A DNA stretch of 64,000 nucleotides, taken from the NCBI GenBank assembly GCA_041611095.1, contig JBFINP010000005.1, positions 30,674-94,673 of the forward strand, read 5' to 3'. Source of the DNA: UBA6912 sp041611095 (GTDB lineage: Bacteria; Actinomycetota; Acidimicrobiia; Spongiisociales; UBA5794). The position numbers and the translations under genes are program-made. A model generated the notes under the pieces. The model did no database searches. It saw nothing but the letters and a program-made list of their open reading frames with translations, and had not been told where the DNA came from. How positions within the stretch are numbered: position 1 is the first letter of the stretch; each line of letters begins with the position of its first letter. Positions 9,995-20,404 of this stretch are shown here, in pieces.

Positions 9995-10696
9995 ATGTCA
10001 CGTCCTCACGCCGTCTCGCCGCGCGGGGCGCTCCAAGCCGGGAGCCGCGCGGTCGCTCCCCTCCTCGTCGGTGTCGTCCCATTCGGGCTGATCTTCGGCG
10101 TCGCCGCATCCTCGGCGGCGATGGGTGCCGGGCTGGCGTGGGCGACCTCGCCCGTCATCTTCGCCGGTGCGGCGCAGCTCGTGACGATCGATCTGACCAA
10201 CACGGGCGCCGCCGCCGCCGTGGTCATCGCCACTGCATTGGTGGTCAACGCTCGGCACATGATGTACTCGGCGGCGCTCGCAGAGCACTTCCGAGCGTTC
10301 CCGACCCCTTGGCGATATGGGCTCCCGTATTTGATGACCGACCAGGCGTTCGCCGTGTCCATCAACCCCTTCGCCGAGACCGACAACGCCACCTACAAGC
10401 GATGGTTCTTCCTCGGCGCAGGCCTTGGCCTGTGGCTCCCGTGGCAGCTGTCCACCGCAACGGGCGTTGTCGTCGGGACCCAACTCCCCGAATCCTGGTC
10501 GCTGGACTTCGCCATCCCCCTGGTCTTCATGGTCCTGGCCATCCTGGCCATCAGGGACCGACCCGGGCTGATCGCAGCCCTGGTGGGCGGCGCCGCGGCC
10601 GTGGCCGCCAAGGACGTCCCCTACGGACTGGGTCTCATGGTCGCCGCCGCCTCCGGTATCACTGCGGGCGTCATCGCAGAGAGGGTGCGCAGATGA
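9995..10696 (+). CDS. azlC: AzlC-family branched-chain amino acid exporter, large subunit
   Basis: A 233-residue inner-membrane protein with several hydrophobic helices and the family pattern PLLVGVVPFGLIFGVAA and WATSPVIFAGAAQLVTIDL. With AzlD it forms an exporter for branched-chain or related amino acids. The start is the ATG at 9995, set by GGGAGG six bases upstream. Its stop shares ATGA with azlD. Confidence 0.9.
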   Translation: MSRPHAVSPRGALQAGSRAVAPLLVGVVPFGLIFGVAASSAAMGAGLAWATSPVIFAGAAQLVTIDLTNTGAAAAVVIATALVVNARHMMYSAALAEHFRAFPTPWRYGLPYLMTDQAFAVSINPFAETDNATYKRWFFLGAGLGLWLPWQLSTATGVVVGTQLPESWSLDFAIPLVFMVLAILAIRDRPGLIAALVGGAAAVAAKDVPYGLGLMVAAASGITAGVIAERVRR

Positions 10697-11007
10697 CCAA
10701 CGGGCTCATCGTGGTTGCCATCGGCGTCGGCACGTACCTGACCCGGCTGTCCTTCGTGGCGTTGTTCGGGAGGTTCGGAGTTCCCACGTGGGCCGAGTCG
10801 CCGTTGCGCTACGTTGGTCCCGCCGTCTTGGCGGCGCTCGTGACCCCGGCTGTCCTCGCTCCCGACGATGCGATCGATCTGTCGACGGCCAACCCCAGGT
10901 TCTACGCCGCGCTCGTCGCCGTCGCCGTCGCGCTGCGAACCAAATCGGTGGCGTGGACGATCGTCAGCGGCATGGCCGCCCTCTGGGTCCTGCAAGCGAT
11001 CTTGTGA
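10693..11007 (+). CDS. azlD: AzlD-family transporter, small subunit
   Basis: A 104-residue membrane protein with about four hydrophobic segments and the AzlD opening GTYLTRLSF. It is the obligate partner of AzlC and is translationally coupled to it through a 4-base overlap. Length and order match the usual azlCD pair. Confidence 0.88.
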   Translation: MTNGLIVVAIGVGTYLTRLSFVALFGRFGVPTWAESPLRYVGPAVLAALVTPAVLAPDDAIDLSTANPRFYAALVAVAVALRTKSVAWTIVSGMAALWVLQAIL

Positions 11008-11024
11008 GGTAGCGCTCACCTCAC
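11004..11024. terminator. Inverted repeat over the azlD stop codon
   Basis: GTGAGGT and ACCTCAC are perfect 7-bp arms around AGCGCTC, which is itself near-palindromic. It overlaps the azlD stop and may be a short terminator or an operator for the following membrane-protein gene. Confidence 0.4.
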
Positions 11025-11082
11025 AACGTGGCAACGGCGACCAGTCCTTGGTCGACGGCGGCGACCTCACGACAATCGGCTG

Positions 11083-12240
11083 ATGGATGACGGCGGGCGG
11101 CGCGAGGCGACCGAGCAGTGGTTCATCCGCCGCGGCGTGCCTCACTTCATCGACGGCTACTCCGCCACCCGCGACATCTTCACGCGAGCCGCGTGGTTGC
11201 TCACGCTGATCGCCCTCGCCGAGGTCCTCTCGGCGCTCACGTTCGACACGGTGTGGGCCAACGCCCTCGCCGCGCTCGGAGGTCTCGGCCTGGTCATCGG
11301 TGGGTGGGCGCTCGTCAACCGTTGGCGCGGACGCCCGGCGCTCTCCAGCCCCACCTCGGTGGGGCTGGTCGAGCTCGCCGTCTTCGTGCTGCTTCCCGCG
11401 CTCGTGCCAGTCGTGTTCGGCGGGAACCTGTCCACGGCGGCGGCGCTCGCCGCCGCCAATCTGGTGCTGCTGGGGGTGATCTACGTGGGCACGAGCTACG
11501 GCATCGTCCCCATCGTTCGTTGGGCGGTGGTTCGTGTCGCACGCACCGTGGGGATCACGCTGCTGCTCTTCGCCAAGGCGCTGCCGCTGCTGCTGTTGTT
11601 CGTCACGTTCTTGTTCATCAACGCCGAGGTTTGGCAGGTGGCGGCCGATCTGACCGGCCCTTCGTTCGTCGCCACCCTGGGATTGTTCGCCGGCCTCGCC
11701 ACGCTGTTCCTCGTTGTCCGGCTGCCCCGCGAGGTGGCCGGGCTCGGTACGTTCCCCGACTGGAGCGACGTCGCCGCGGCGTGCATCGCAACCCCGATGG
11801 AAGGCCTGCTGACCCGGTCTTCGGGACCGCCGCCCGAGCGCCCGCTTTCGAGACGCCAGTGGGCCAACGTCGGGTTGATGGTGCTCTTCGGCCAGGCGGT
11901 GCAGGTCGTCCTGGTGGCCGCGCTGGTCGGAGCTTTTCTGGTGGGCCTCGGACTGCTCGCGATACCCGAGAGCGTCATCGTCGCATGGACACAGGACCCC
12001 CAGGTCGTGGCCGTCGGACCCTCCCTGCCGTTGTTCGGACGCAACCTCCAGTTGACGCAGGAGCTGCTCCGGGTGGCCTCGTTCCTCGCCGCCTTCTCCG
12101 GCCTCTACTTCGCCGTCAGCGCGGTGATCGACACTTCTTATCGCGAGGAGTTCTTCGAGCCCGTCGTCGGCGAGGTGCGCCAGTCCTTCGGCGTTCGCCT
12201 GGCGTACCTGGAGACGTCCCACGAGATCGCCGTCATGTAG
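11083..12240 (+). CDS. Multi-pass membrane protein of unknown function
   Basis: A 385-residue integral membrane protein with about eight to nine hydrophobic segments, e.g. LLLFAKALPLLLLFVTFLF and FGQAVQVVLVAALVGAFLV. A soluble N-terminal 30 residues (WFIRRGVPHFIDGYSA) look like the conserved signature of an uncharacterised actinobacterial membrane family. No catalytic or binding motif is visible. It is a monocistronic gene between azlD and a terminator. Confidence 0.75.
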   Translation: MDDGGRREATEQWFIRRGVPHFIDGYSATRDIFTRAAWLLTLIALAEVLSALTFDTVWANALAALGGLGLVIGGWALVNRWRGRPALSSPTSVGLVELAVFVLLPALVPVVFGGNLSTAAALAAANLVLLGVIYVGTSYGIVPIVRWAVVRVARTVGITLLLFAKALPLLLLFVTFLFINAEVWQVAADLTGPSFVATLGLFAGLATLFLVVRLPREVAGLGTFPDWSDVAAACIATPMEGLLTRSSGPPPERPLSRRQWANVGLMVLFGQAVQVVLVAALVGAFLVGLGLLAIPESVIVAWTQDPQVVAVGPSLPLFGRNLQLTQELLRVASFLAAFSGLYFAVSAVIDTSYREEFFEPVVGEVRQSFGVRLAYLETSHEIAVM

Positions 12241-12252
12241 TGCAACGCCGTC

Positions 12253-12286
12253 GTCCCGAGCGGGCTCGTGCGCACCCGCCCGGGAC
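12253..12286. terminator. Hairpin between convergent genes
   Basis: GTCCCGAGCGGG pairs with CCCGCCCGGGAC with one mismatch, a 12-bp stem around a 10-base loop. It sits between the membrane-protein stop and the convergent phytase-like gene and can serve both strands. Confidence 0.65.
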
Positions 12287-12313
12287 GGACGCCGCCAGGG
12301 GACCTCGGCCTTG

Positions 12314-13399
12314 TCAGAGACTCAATGCGAAGGCGAGGAACTGGGTGAACTGCGTTGGGTTGAAGTTGTTGTCGGAGACCACGATCAGCGGTGTCCGGCC
12401 GTCGGGAAGCGGTGGCGCCAGAGCCAGGCCCTCCAGGTTGTCGAGGGTGACACCGAGCGACGTCAGGTCGAGGAGGAGCTGCTTTGCAACCGGGACCGGG
12501 TCGCCGATCGCAAACTGACCTCGCACGTTCTCGGCGCCCCGTGCGGAGATGTAGTAGAGGCGCACGTTGTTGCCGACCCCCACCGAGAAGGACCGCTCCA
12601 ACGCCAAGAACGTGCCTGGCTTGTTGAGCTCGAGCAGCTCGACGAGTCCGTTCACCGTGAACGAGCCCTCAGGGATCGGCTCGTCGGTCACGGTATCGTT
12701 CTCGTAGACGTACTCGGCGACGGGCCGCCGCCGTGCGGCGTCGTATACGAGGATGCGCGACGGGCTGCCGGTGTCGAGGGTGGCCGCCGGCCCATCCTGG
12801 AAGAGAGCGTTCTCCGTGGCGGTCGTCAGACGTGCCCCGTCGGCCGAGAACGTCAGCGATTCGAACGCCGCGTTCTGCCTGATTCCGGCGGAGCCGTCGG
12901 ATGTCGGCAGGTACCGGGTAGGAACCGGCAGCTCATCGAGCAAGTGCCCGTCGAGGGCGTACTCGTTGACGAATGGAGCCTGGAGCGCAGCGGTGTCGCC
13001 CTCCGAGGACACGAAGATCGTGCCGTGGGGCGACAGTGCGATGCCCTCGGGGTCGAGCTCGAGGGCGTCGTAGGGCAACCCGTCACCTGCCAGGAGGGTC
13101 GTCTGGTCGAGGAAGGCGACGTCACCGTCGTCGAGCGAGCCGTCGGAGACGTCGATGGCAACGGTGTAGAACCGAGCGGGAGCAAGCTGGCTGCGGTCGT
13201 CGGAGAGCACGTAGTAGACATCTGCACCGGCATCCCACGTGATTCCGGACAGCCCGCCCATCTCGACTCCGTCGACCTCGAAGCCCGTCGGGAAGGTCAC
13301 CTCGCCGATGAACTCTATCCTGTCGTGGTCGGCGGCGGCCGGGGCAGCCAACGACACAACGAGCACGAGACCGGCCGCGAGCGCAAGCATCCGCCGCAT
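12314..13399 (-). CDS. Secreted esterase-like/phytase-like protein
   Basis: A 361-residue exported protein with signal peptide MRRMLALAAGLVLVVSLAAPAAA. The mature part has the pattern of the esterase-like activity of phytase family, a beta-propeller: GGLSGITW, YYVLSDDRS, DPEGIAL, AAFESLTF, LEGLALAPPLPDGRTPLIVVSDNNF. The start is the ATG at 13399 with GGGGAG upstream. The substrate is unknown; phosphoester hydrolysis outside the cell is the family-level guess. Confidence 0.82.
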   Translation of the reverse strand: MRRMLALAAGLVLVVSLAAPAAADHDRIEFIGEVTFPTGFEVDGVEMGGLSGITWDAGADVYYVLSDDRSQLAPARFYTVAIDVSDGSLDDGDVAFLDQTTLLAGDGLPYDALELDPEGIALSPHGTIFVSSEGDTAALQAPFVNEYALDGHLLDELPVPTRYLPTSDGSAGIRQNAAFESLTFSADGARLTTATENALFQDGPAATLDTGSPSRILVYDAARRRPVAEYVYENDTVTDEPIPEGSFTVNGLVELLELNKPGTFLALERSFSVGVGNNVRLYYISARGAENVRGQFAIGDPVPVAKQLLLDLTSLGVTLDNLEGLALAPPLPDGRTPLIVVSDNNFNPTQFTQFLAFALSL

Positions 13400-13468
13400 C
13401 CCTCTCTCCCCTCGGTCGACGACGCTTCGCTGCTCACCCTACGCGGCGGCATCGAGGTATGACGAGCC

Positions 13469-14254
13469 TCAGACCGTCCCCGGTTCGTCGCCGCGCTGCG
13501 GATGGATGCGGGTCTCGACACCCCGCAGCGAGAGGCCGCTGCCGGCGCCGTACCGCACCCTGATCATCTCGGCCAGGATGGACACCGCAACCTCGCCCGG
13601 CTGCTCGGCGCCGATGTCGATGCCGATCGGGGCGTGGATCCGCCCGATCTCCTCGTCGCTCCATCCGGCCTCCCGCAGCCGCTCGGCCCGGTTGCGCGAC
13701 GTGCGGCGACTGCCGAGCGCACCGATGTAGCGCACCGGCGCCTTGCGAACAGCCGGCAGCACGGGGTCCTCGAAACGGGCGTCGTGGCTCAACAGCACGA
13801 CGTAGGTGCGACCGTCGAGAGCGATCTCGTCGAGTACGGCGTCGGGCCAGCCGACGATCAGCTTGTCCACGTTGGGAAACCTCTCCCGGGTCGCCCACGT
13901 CTTCCGTGCGTCGGCCACCACGATCCGGAAGCCGAGCTCGGGAGCGAGTGTTGCCAGCGACTGGGCGATGTGGCCGGCACCGAAGATGAGGAGGAGCGGT
14001 TGAGGAGCCAGAGTCTCGATGAAGACGGAGTCGTCTCCGTAGTCGAGGGTGCGGCTCTGCTCGCGGTCCATGAGGTCGCGCGCATCGGCCAACACGTCAG
14101 CCACGAGGTGGTCGGGGAGCGCGCCGGCGACGTACCCGCGCTCGGCGTCGATCACCGCTTTGGCGCCGATCGACGATCCCGCCACGACCGATGCCACGGC
14201 GGCGAGCCGCTCACCGGCGGTCAACCGCCGCACGGCCTCCATCACGTCGCTCAC
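13469..14254 (-). CDS. xdhC: XdhC-like protein, C-terminal Rossmann part (CoxF-like)
   Basis: An accessory protein for molybdenum hydroxylases that handles sulfurated cofactor insertion. It carries the XdhC Rossmann domain with LLIFGAGHIAQSLATLA (about 88-104), VVLLSHDARFEDPVL and IGALGSRRTSRNR. The GTG at 14254 shares GTGA with the stop of the upstream small XdhC gene; a second GTG lies at 14257. In many bacteria this and the small upstream domain are one polypeptide, and here they are two coupled genes. It is the last gene of the long minus-strand run. Confidence 0.9.
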   Translation of the reverse strand: MSDVMEAVRRLTAGERLAAVASVVAGSSIGAKAVIDAERGYVAGALPDHLVADVLADARDLMDREQSRTLDYGDDSVFIETLAPQPLLLIFGAGHIAQSLATLAPELGFRIVVADARKTWATRERFPNVDKLIVGWPDAVLDEIALDGRTYVVLLSHDARFEDPVLPAVRKAPVRYIGALGSRRTSRNRAERLREAGWSDEEIGRIHAPIGIDIGAEQPGEVAVSILAEMIRVRYGAGSGLSLRGVETRIHPQRGDEPGTV

Positions 14255-14556
14255 CACTTCTCGATGTACACCTGGATCGTGCCTCCGCAGGTCAGGCCGA
14301 CCTCGAACGCCTCGTCGTCTGCGATGCCGTAGGTCACCAACGTCGGCTCACCCGTTTCGATCACACGCTGGGCATGGAGCGCCACGTCGTTCTCGACGCA
14401 GCCTCCGCTGACGCTTCCCTCCATGTCACCGGCCGACGACACCATGAACTTGGCGCCCTCCGTGCGCGGTGCAGAACCCTGCACGCGAACGACGGTGGCG
14501 ACGGCCACGTCTTTACCCTCCGCTCGCCAGCGGTCGTAGATGTCGAGCTCGATCAT
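14251..14556 (-). CDS. XdhC/CoxI N-terminal domain protein, stand-alone
   Basis: A 101-residue protein equal to the N-terminal XdhC_CoxI domain: ATVVRVQGSAPRTEGAKF, GSVSGGCVE and GLTCGGTIQVYIE. The two conserved Cys residues in SGGCVE and LTCGG are kept. Both ends overlap neighbours by four bases (coxE upstream, xdhC downstream), so the three products are made together. It assists maturation of the Mo cofactor of the coxSLM enzyme or a relative. Confidence 0.9.
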   Translation of the reverse strand: MIELDIYDRWRAEGKDVAVATVVRVQGSAPRTEGAKFMVSSAGDMEGSVSGGCVENDVALHAQRVIETGEPTLVTYGIADDEAFEVGLTCGGTIQVYIEKW

Positions 14557-15708
14557 GTTCTCGCACCTCGCCTCGTGGGCACCGACTCTAGAAGCCGCAC
14601 GACTGCACGGAGATCGCTGAGGTTCGCCACCGGCAGAAAGTCGTCGACGTACGGCAGCACGGTGCGCATCCCACGCGTCTCGGGCGCATATCCCTGCCGG
14701 CCAGCAAGCGGGTTCAGCCAGACCACCCGGTGGAACGACCGGGCGAAGCGAGCCATCTCGGCGTCGAGCAGATCCGGATCACCGGTATCCCACCCGTCGG
14801 AGATGATGAGGCCGATGGCGCCACCGCGCGTGACACGACGGCTCCACAGTCGGTTGAACGTCGCAAGGGCCTCGCCGATGCGGGTGCCCCCCGACCAGTC
14901 GGTCACGGCGTGCGACACCCTGGCGAGCGCCTGCTGCGGCTGCCGGAGTCGCATCTGCCGGGTGATACGGCTCAGATGCGTGGCGAAGACGAACGACTCG
15001 ACGCGTCCGAGACGGCCCTGGGCGGCGTGGATGAAGTAGAGGAACAGCTCCGTGTAGCGCTCCATCGATCCGCTGATATCGGCGATGACGACGAGGGGAC
15101 GCCTCCGCATGCGCCGATCCGACCACGCCAGCGGCACCAGATCACCTTGGGGCCGGCTCATCGTCCGCAAGGTACGCCGCATGTCGGGTCTACCGCCGGA
15201 CGAGCTCGGCGCCCATCGCCGGGCGGGGGCGGCGGCCGGGCGCCACACCATCCGGTCGATGAGGCGCTGCACCTCCGCGAGCTCTTGCGCGCCCAGCTCT
15301 CCGAAATCGCGATGGGAGAGCCGCTCCTGGTACGAGCCCCCGGCGATCTCGGCGACCTGCTCGACGGCCTCCTCGAGCGATTCCTCCCTGACCGGGGAGA
15401 TCACGGGCGTGGCGGCCCGGCCGACGGCACGATCGGGACGCCGGTGCTCCGTGGCCAAGGCCACATCGGCTCTCCCGAGCCGCCCCGAACCGAAGAACAG
15501 GTCGAAGGCCTCGTCGAAGAGGGGCCGCTGCGTGGGCCGGGTGAGCACCGCCGAGCGCATGGCCAGGTAGAGATCGTTGCGGTCGTCGAGCCCCACGGCC
15601 TCGATGGCTCCGGCGAGATCGATTGCCGTCCCCGGCCCGACCGGGAGACCGCGGTGGCGCAGGTAACGGACGAAGTGAACGAGGTTTGCGGCGAAGACGT
15701 CGCCCACG

Positions 15709-16605
<897 letters not shown>

Positions 16606-16633
16606 CGGCGAGAGGGTAACCGGCTCTGCGACG

Positions 16634-18073
16634 TCAGGAAGTGGAGTCGAGCTCGGCGAGCGCCACCGGCGCGACGTCGTCGTGCGGTAGCGAGCGCCGT
16701 CCCGCCCGCAGGATCGCATAGGGGCCGACGGTGAGGAAGTTCGACACCCGCGAGGTGTACACATCCGCATAGCGCTCGACCTGCCGGGCGAACAGGCTCT
16801 TGTCGATGCCGGCACGCATCAGCGGTCCCCACCGCTCGTTGCGCAGGCTCCCCGCCCGCGCCGCCAATGGCGCCAGCGCGTCGTCGAGTGCTGCGATGTC
16901 GACTCTGAGGGCGTCGACCGTCTCACTCTCCGCATCGCTCTGTTGCGGACCATAGCCCCGCCGCCGCCGCTGCTCGGCGAGTCTGAGCGTGGCGAGCCGC
17001 TGCTCGAGGTGGATCTTCTCGCGCATCAGCTCCGTCAGCCTCAGCTCGTCGGGGACGAACTCGAGCTGGGCCCGCACCTCGCTCTCCATCTCGCGCAGGA
17101 TGAGGGCCGTGCGCCAGCGGAGCTGCGCCTTGGACACGTGAACGTCGCCGAACAGGTGGTCGCCTACGTAGAGAATGTGATCGCCCGAGAGGTCGAGGCT
17201 CGACTCGACTTGACGCGCACAGCCGCCGAAGAAGACGCCCCCGGCTTCGATTGCCCCGACATGAGGACGCAGCAGCCCGGCTCCCTCGTCCTCGACCTTG
17301 TAGAGCGGCTTGCGGGACACGAAGAAGTCCGGCTTGACGGCGGAGACGATCACGGTGTCGAAGACGTCCCGCCACGACATGCCGTCCGGAAGGTAGGGAT
17401 CGACGGAGTAGGCCATCATCCGCTGGGTGTAGTCCCATTCCGAGTTCGTGATGAGCATCAGACGCCGGCCCGCATGGAGCTGATCGAGCAACGTGAGCAC
17501 GAGGTCGGGGTCGGGCTCGACGAACCGATCAGGGTCCGCGGCGATCTCGGCCTTGAGCATGCCGATCGAGTGCGCCTCGTCGAGCGCGTTGCGGACCGCG
17601 CGATAGATGCCGCGGTACCCGCCGACCGCAGGTATCTCGCCTTGATCGACGAGCCCGACGAGCTGGCCGAACAGCGCCGCCTCGGACAAGGAGAACAGCG
17701 TGTTGAGGAACACGAATCGCTCGTCGGCGAGATCGACAAGGGTGTCGCCGTAGCTCCGCCTCGTCTCGTCGTAGGACAGCAACCGGGTGCCGTGAGCCGC
17801 ACGGATCACGTAGCCGAATCGAGTCGCCTTGAGGAGGTTCCCCTCCTCGAGGTCCAGGGCGAGGCCACGAATCACGTCACGGGGATCGAACACGAGACCC
17901 TCGACGGGCCAGCCCAACGCGGCCAGACCCTGCTTGGCGTGGTCGTACGCCAGCTGCTCCCACTCGTCCACGCGGTAATGGATGAGCGTGTAGTCCATGT
18001 CGTAGCCGATCGCGCGAATCGATCGCAGATTCAGCGTGCGGTTGACGAAGATCGCACGTTCCGGATCCGTCAA
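16634..18073 (-). CDS. HAD-family 5'-nucleotidase (purine nucleotidase type)
   Basis: A 479-residue HAD hydrolase resembling the cytosolic IMP/GMP 5'-nucleotidase family. Motif I is YDMDYTL with Asp25 and Asp27, motif III Lys lies in SAVKPDFF, and motif IV is YVGDHLFGDV (about 297-306). The Tyr in DMDYT and the GDHLFGD spelling are specific to this branch. The start appears to be TTG at 18073, with GGGGGTG seven bases upstream. It lies between the small protein and coxD in one run, so it may share their transcript, though a link to Mo enzymes is not obvious. Confidence 0.87.
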   Translation of the reverse strand: MTDPERAIFVNRTLNLRSIRAIGYDMDYTLIHYRVDEWEQLAYDHAKQGLAALGWPVEGLVFDPRDVIRGLALDLEEGNLLKATRFGYVIRAAHGTRLLSYDETRRSYGDTLVDLADERFVFLNTLFSLSEAALFGQLVGLVDQGEIPAVGGYRGIYRAVRNALDEAHSIGMLKAEIAADPDRFVEPDPDLVLTLLDQLHAGRRLMLITNSEWDYTQRMMAYSVDPYLPDGMSWRDVFDTVIVSAVKPDFFVSRKPLYKVEDEGAGLLRPHVGAIEAGGVFFGGCARQVESSLDLSGDHILYVGDHLFGDVHVSKAQLRWRTALILREMESEVRAQLEFVPDELRLTELMREKIHLEQRLATLRLAEQRRRRGYGPQQSDAESETVDALRVDIAALDDALAPLAARAGSLRNERWGPLMRAGIDKSLFARQVERYADVYTSRVSNFLTVGPYAILRAGRRSLPHDDVAPVALAELDSTS

Positions 18074-18095
18074 CTCCCGGCACCCCCGCTGCGTC

Positions 18096-18497
18096 TCATC
18101 GCCGCATCAGCGCTCTCCCCAGGAGGAGGACCGTACCGAGGGCCGCGCCGAGCGCCGCCGCCTGGGCGGTGCCCATGAGCACCCTCGAGTCCTCGAGGCT
18201 CACGTCCGGGCTCAGCACCACCCCGGCGAAGCCGTGTTCGATCCGCACGCTGTTTCCGGCGCCGATGACCATGGCCCCGCCCTCGCTCACGGTCACGTCC
18301 CCTCCCGCAGCCATCACGAAGGCACCGCCTTGGCGCACGGTGGCGCTGCCCCCAGATGCGATCACATTGGCGCCGCCCTGATGCACCTCGACCTGGCGCT
18401 TGGCGACGGCCAGGTTGCTGCTGCCCCGGCTCACACTCACGTTCTCGCCGTGCACCAGCGGGAAGAATCCCATGTGGGCGCGTACGTCTTCGCTCAC
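18096..18497 (-). CDS. Small repeat-rich protein with C-terminal membrane anchor
   Basis: A 133-residue protein I do not recognise. Residues about 15-85 form irregular repeats such as SRGSSNLAVAKRQVEV, HQGGANVIASGGSATV, RQGGAFVMAAGGDVTV and SEGGAMVIGAG, the spacing expected of a small beta-helix. The C-terminus AAALGAALGTVLLLGRALMRR is a single transmembrane anchor. Its GTG start shares GTGA with the xseB stop. A bactofilin-like or polymer-forming scaffold is one possibility. Confidence 0.72.
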   Translation of the reverse strand: MSEDVRAHMGFFPLVHGENVSVSRGSSNLAVAKRQVEVHQGGANVIASGGSATVRQGGAFVMAAGGDVTVSEGGAMVIGAGNSVRIEHGFAGVVLSPDVSLEDSRVLMGTAQAAALGAALGTVLLLGRALMRR

Positions 18498-18760
18498 GAC
18501 GTCTCCTCTTCTCGATCAGGGCCCGGCGTCTGACCGAGACCCCTGACGACCTCCTCGACCTCCACCTTGGTGGCGTGGATGCGTTCCCGGCAGACCCGGA
18601 TGAGCTCCGCCGCCCGGCTGACCCGGGCCGAGAGCAGGTCGATGTCCACATCGTCCGACTCGATGTGCTCGAGAATCTCCTCGAGCTCGCGCATCGCGTC
18701 GGCGTACGGAATGGGTTCTCGGGTCGTCTCAGCCACCGCGTCCGGTGCCTCCTCTCTCAA
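18494..18760 (-). CDS. xseB: Exonuclease VII small subunit
   Basis: An 88-residue helical protein with the XseB core YADAMRELEEILEHIESDDVDIDLLSARV. It binds the coiled coils of XseA in exonuclease VII, which degrades single-stranded DNA. It overlaps the end of xseA by 32 bases and the next gene by four. Confidence 0.92.
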   Translation of the reverse strand: MREEAPDAVAETTREPIPYADAMRELEEILEHIESDDVDIDLLSARVSRAAELIRVCRERIHATKVEVEEVVRGLGQTPGPDREEETS

Positions 18761-20108
18761 CCACGGAGCCTATGTCGCCGCCTGCAGTACGGGTGCGAAG
18801 CCGGTCCCCCGTAGCGACGTCGTCCGGGGCCCGCACGAGCGCATCGTCCGGACCGTAGGTCAACGACCATCCACGCTCCAGCAGACGTCGGGGATCATGG
18901 CTGCGGTACACGGCGGCCAGCCCATCCAGCCGGCGCCCCGCCGCGGCGACGCCGCGGGTCGAGCCGCGAACGAGCCGCCTCTCGGCAGCGGCGAGGTCGC
19001 CGTCCGCTCGGCCTACGTGATGGCGAACACCCCCGTGCAAGTGTGCCGCCGCCTGCGTCGTACGGGTGAGCGCGGCAGCGACCGCCTCCGCAGTGCGGCG
19101 GGCAACCACGTCCGTAGCTGCGGCGACGTGTCGCTCGTGGCGGGCGATGTGGAGCCGGGCACTTGCGGCCAGCCGCACGCTGCGTCCCTCCATGAGATGA
19201 CCGGCTCGCACCGCTCCGGCTGCGCCGGCAACGCCGACGCGTTGGGCGGTAGTGCGCAGCGCCTCTTCGAAGCCACGGACCAAGGCGACGATCTCCTGGG
19301 CACACGCCGTCGGAGTCTTCAGCGAACGGGCCGCCACGTGGTCGGCCACGGAGGAGTCGATCTCGTGCCCGATGCCGGTGAAGACCGGAAACCCGGCCGT
19401 GGCGATGGCCACGGCCAGACCCTCGTCGTCGAAGGCGGCGAGGTCGGTCTGGGCGCCGCCGCCACGGACCAGTGCCACCACGTCGGGGCGATGCGAGGAC
19501 AGGGTGCGCAGTGCGGCGACAATGGTCTCCGCAGCCAACGGCCCCTGCGTCCGGGCATCGGCGACAAGGACGGTGAAGGCATACGACCCGACACCGAGCT
19601 CGTCGATGAAGTCGGCGTGGGCGGCACTCCCGACGCTGGTCACCAGTCCGATGCGAAGCGGGACGAGGGGAAGGGGCAGAGCGGCGTTTCTCTCCAAGAG
19701 GCGCTCCGCCGCCAGCTTCTCGAGCAGCGCACGTCTCTCCGCGGCGAGCTTCCCCATCGTGTAGTCGGTGTCGATCCATGTCATCCTGAGCTGCACCGCG
19801 GCACGAGGTGCGTAATGCCCGATCCTGCCCCGGATGCGCACGTGGACGCCGTCGCTCATGCGCATCGCTCCAGATCGCACCAGCACCCGGTTCACGGCCA
19901 CTCGATCCGACGCAAACAGCGTCACCGGCAGCACCGGTGCCTGTTCGGCCGCTGCGGAGGGATCGACGAGGGTGAAGTAGACGTGACCGTTGCGAGCCCT
20001 CGTGAGGTCCCGGATCTCTCCCTCCACCCACACCTCGTCGACGAAGGCGCGACTCAAGACGCGACCGATCGCCTGGCTCAACTCCGTGACGCTGTACGTG
20101 TGATCCAC
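18729..20108 (-). CDS. xseA: Exonuclease VII large subunit
   Basis: A 459-residue nuclease subunit. An N-terminal OB-fold (YSVTELSQAIGRVL, VWVEGEIRD, GHVYFTL) precedes the catalytic domain with IGLVTS, DVVALVRGGGAQTDLAAFDDEGLA, FPVFTGIGHEIDSSVAD and SLKTPTACAQ, then an Ala/Arg-rich helical region. The GTG at 20108 starts the OB-fold correctly; an upstream ATG would add an unlikely Arg-rich tail. It heads the eight-gene minus-strand run that ends with the Mo-hydroxylase maturation genes. Confidence 0.93.
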   Translation of the reverse strand: MDHTYSVTELSQAIGRVLSRAFVDEVWVEGEIRDLTRARNGHVYFTLVDPSAAAEQAPVLPVTLFASDRVAVNRVLVRSGAMRMSDGVHVRIRGRIGHYAPRAAVQLRMTWIDTDYTMGKLAAERRALLEKLAAERLLERNAALPLPLVPLRIGLVTSVGSAAHADFIDELGVGSYAFTVLVADARTQGPLAAETIVAALRTLSSHRPDVVALVRGGGAQTDLAAFDDEGLAVAIATAGFPVFTGIGHEIDSSVADHVAARSLKTPTACAQEIVALVRGFEEALRTTAQRVGVAGAAGAVRAGHLMEGRSVRLAASARLHIARHERHVAAATDVVARRTAEAVAAALTRTTQAAAHLHGGVRHHVGRADGDLAAAERRLVRGSTRGVAAAGRRLDGLAAVYRSHDPRRLLERGWSLTYGPDDALVRAPDDVATGDRLRTRTAGGDIGSVVERGGTGRGG

Positions 20109-20243
20109 GCCTCGGACGCTAGGAGCCGGGGACCGGAAGCGCCACCGGGTCAGGACGATCGTCGCCGTGAATAGCCGGACAGGAATCGGTAGGGTTTGCA
20201 CCATGTGGCCGTGGCTCGGCCAAGCATGTGGGAGGAACGAGGG

Positions 20244-20375
20244 ATGCGACCCTTGCAGCGCAACGATCGTCGCAAGCCATCGCCTGAACGGGCGCGACCA
20301 TCCCGACCGACCCGTGCCGACGGTTTCGAGCGCAGCGCCGAGGCAGACCGGACGCAGACGCGCGAGCCGGGGTGA
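20244..20375 (+). CDS. Candidate small basic protein, 43 residues
   Basis: The ATG at 20244 has a textbook GGGAGG eight bases upstream, a stronger site than most genes here. The product is very basic and Pro-rich (MRPLQRNDRRKPSPERARPS...) and ends at TGA 20373-20375. I know no family for it. It could be a real small protein, a regulatory leader for the ClC gene, or chance. Confidence 0.4.
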   Translation: MRPLQRNDRRKPSPERARPSRPTRADGFERSAEADRTQTREPG

Positions 20376-20404
20376 TGCCTGATGACGGCTCCATGGATGA
20401 CCGC

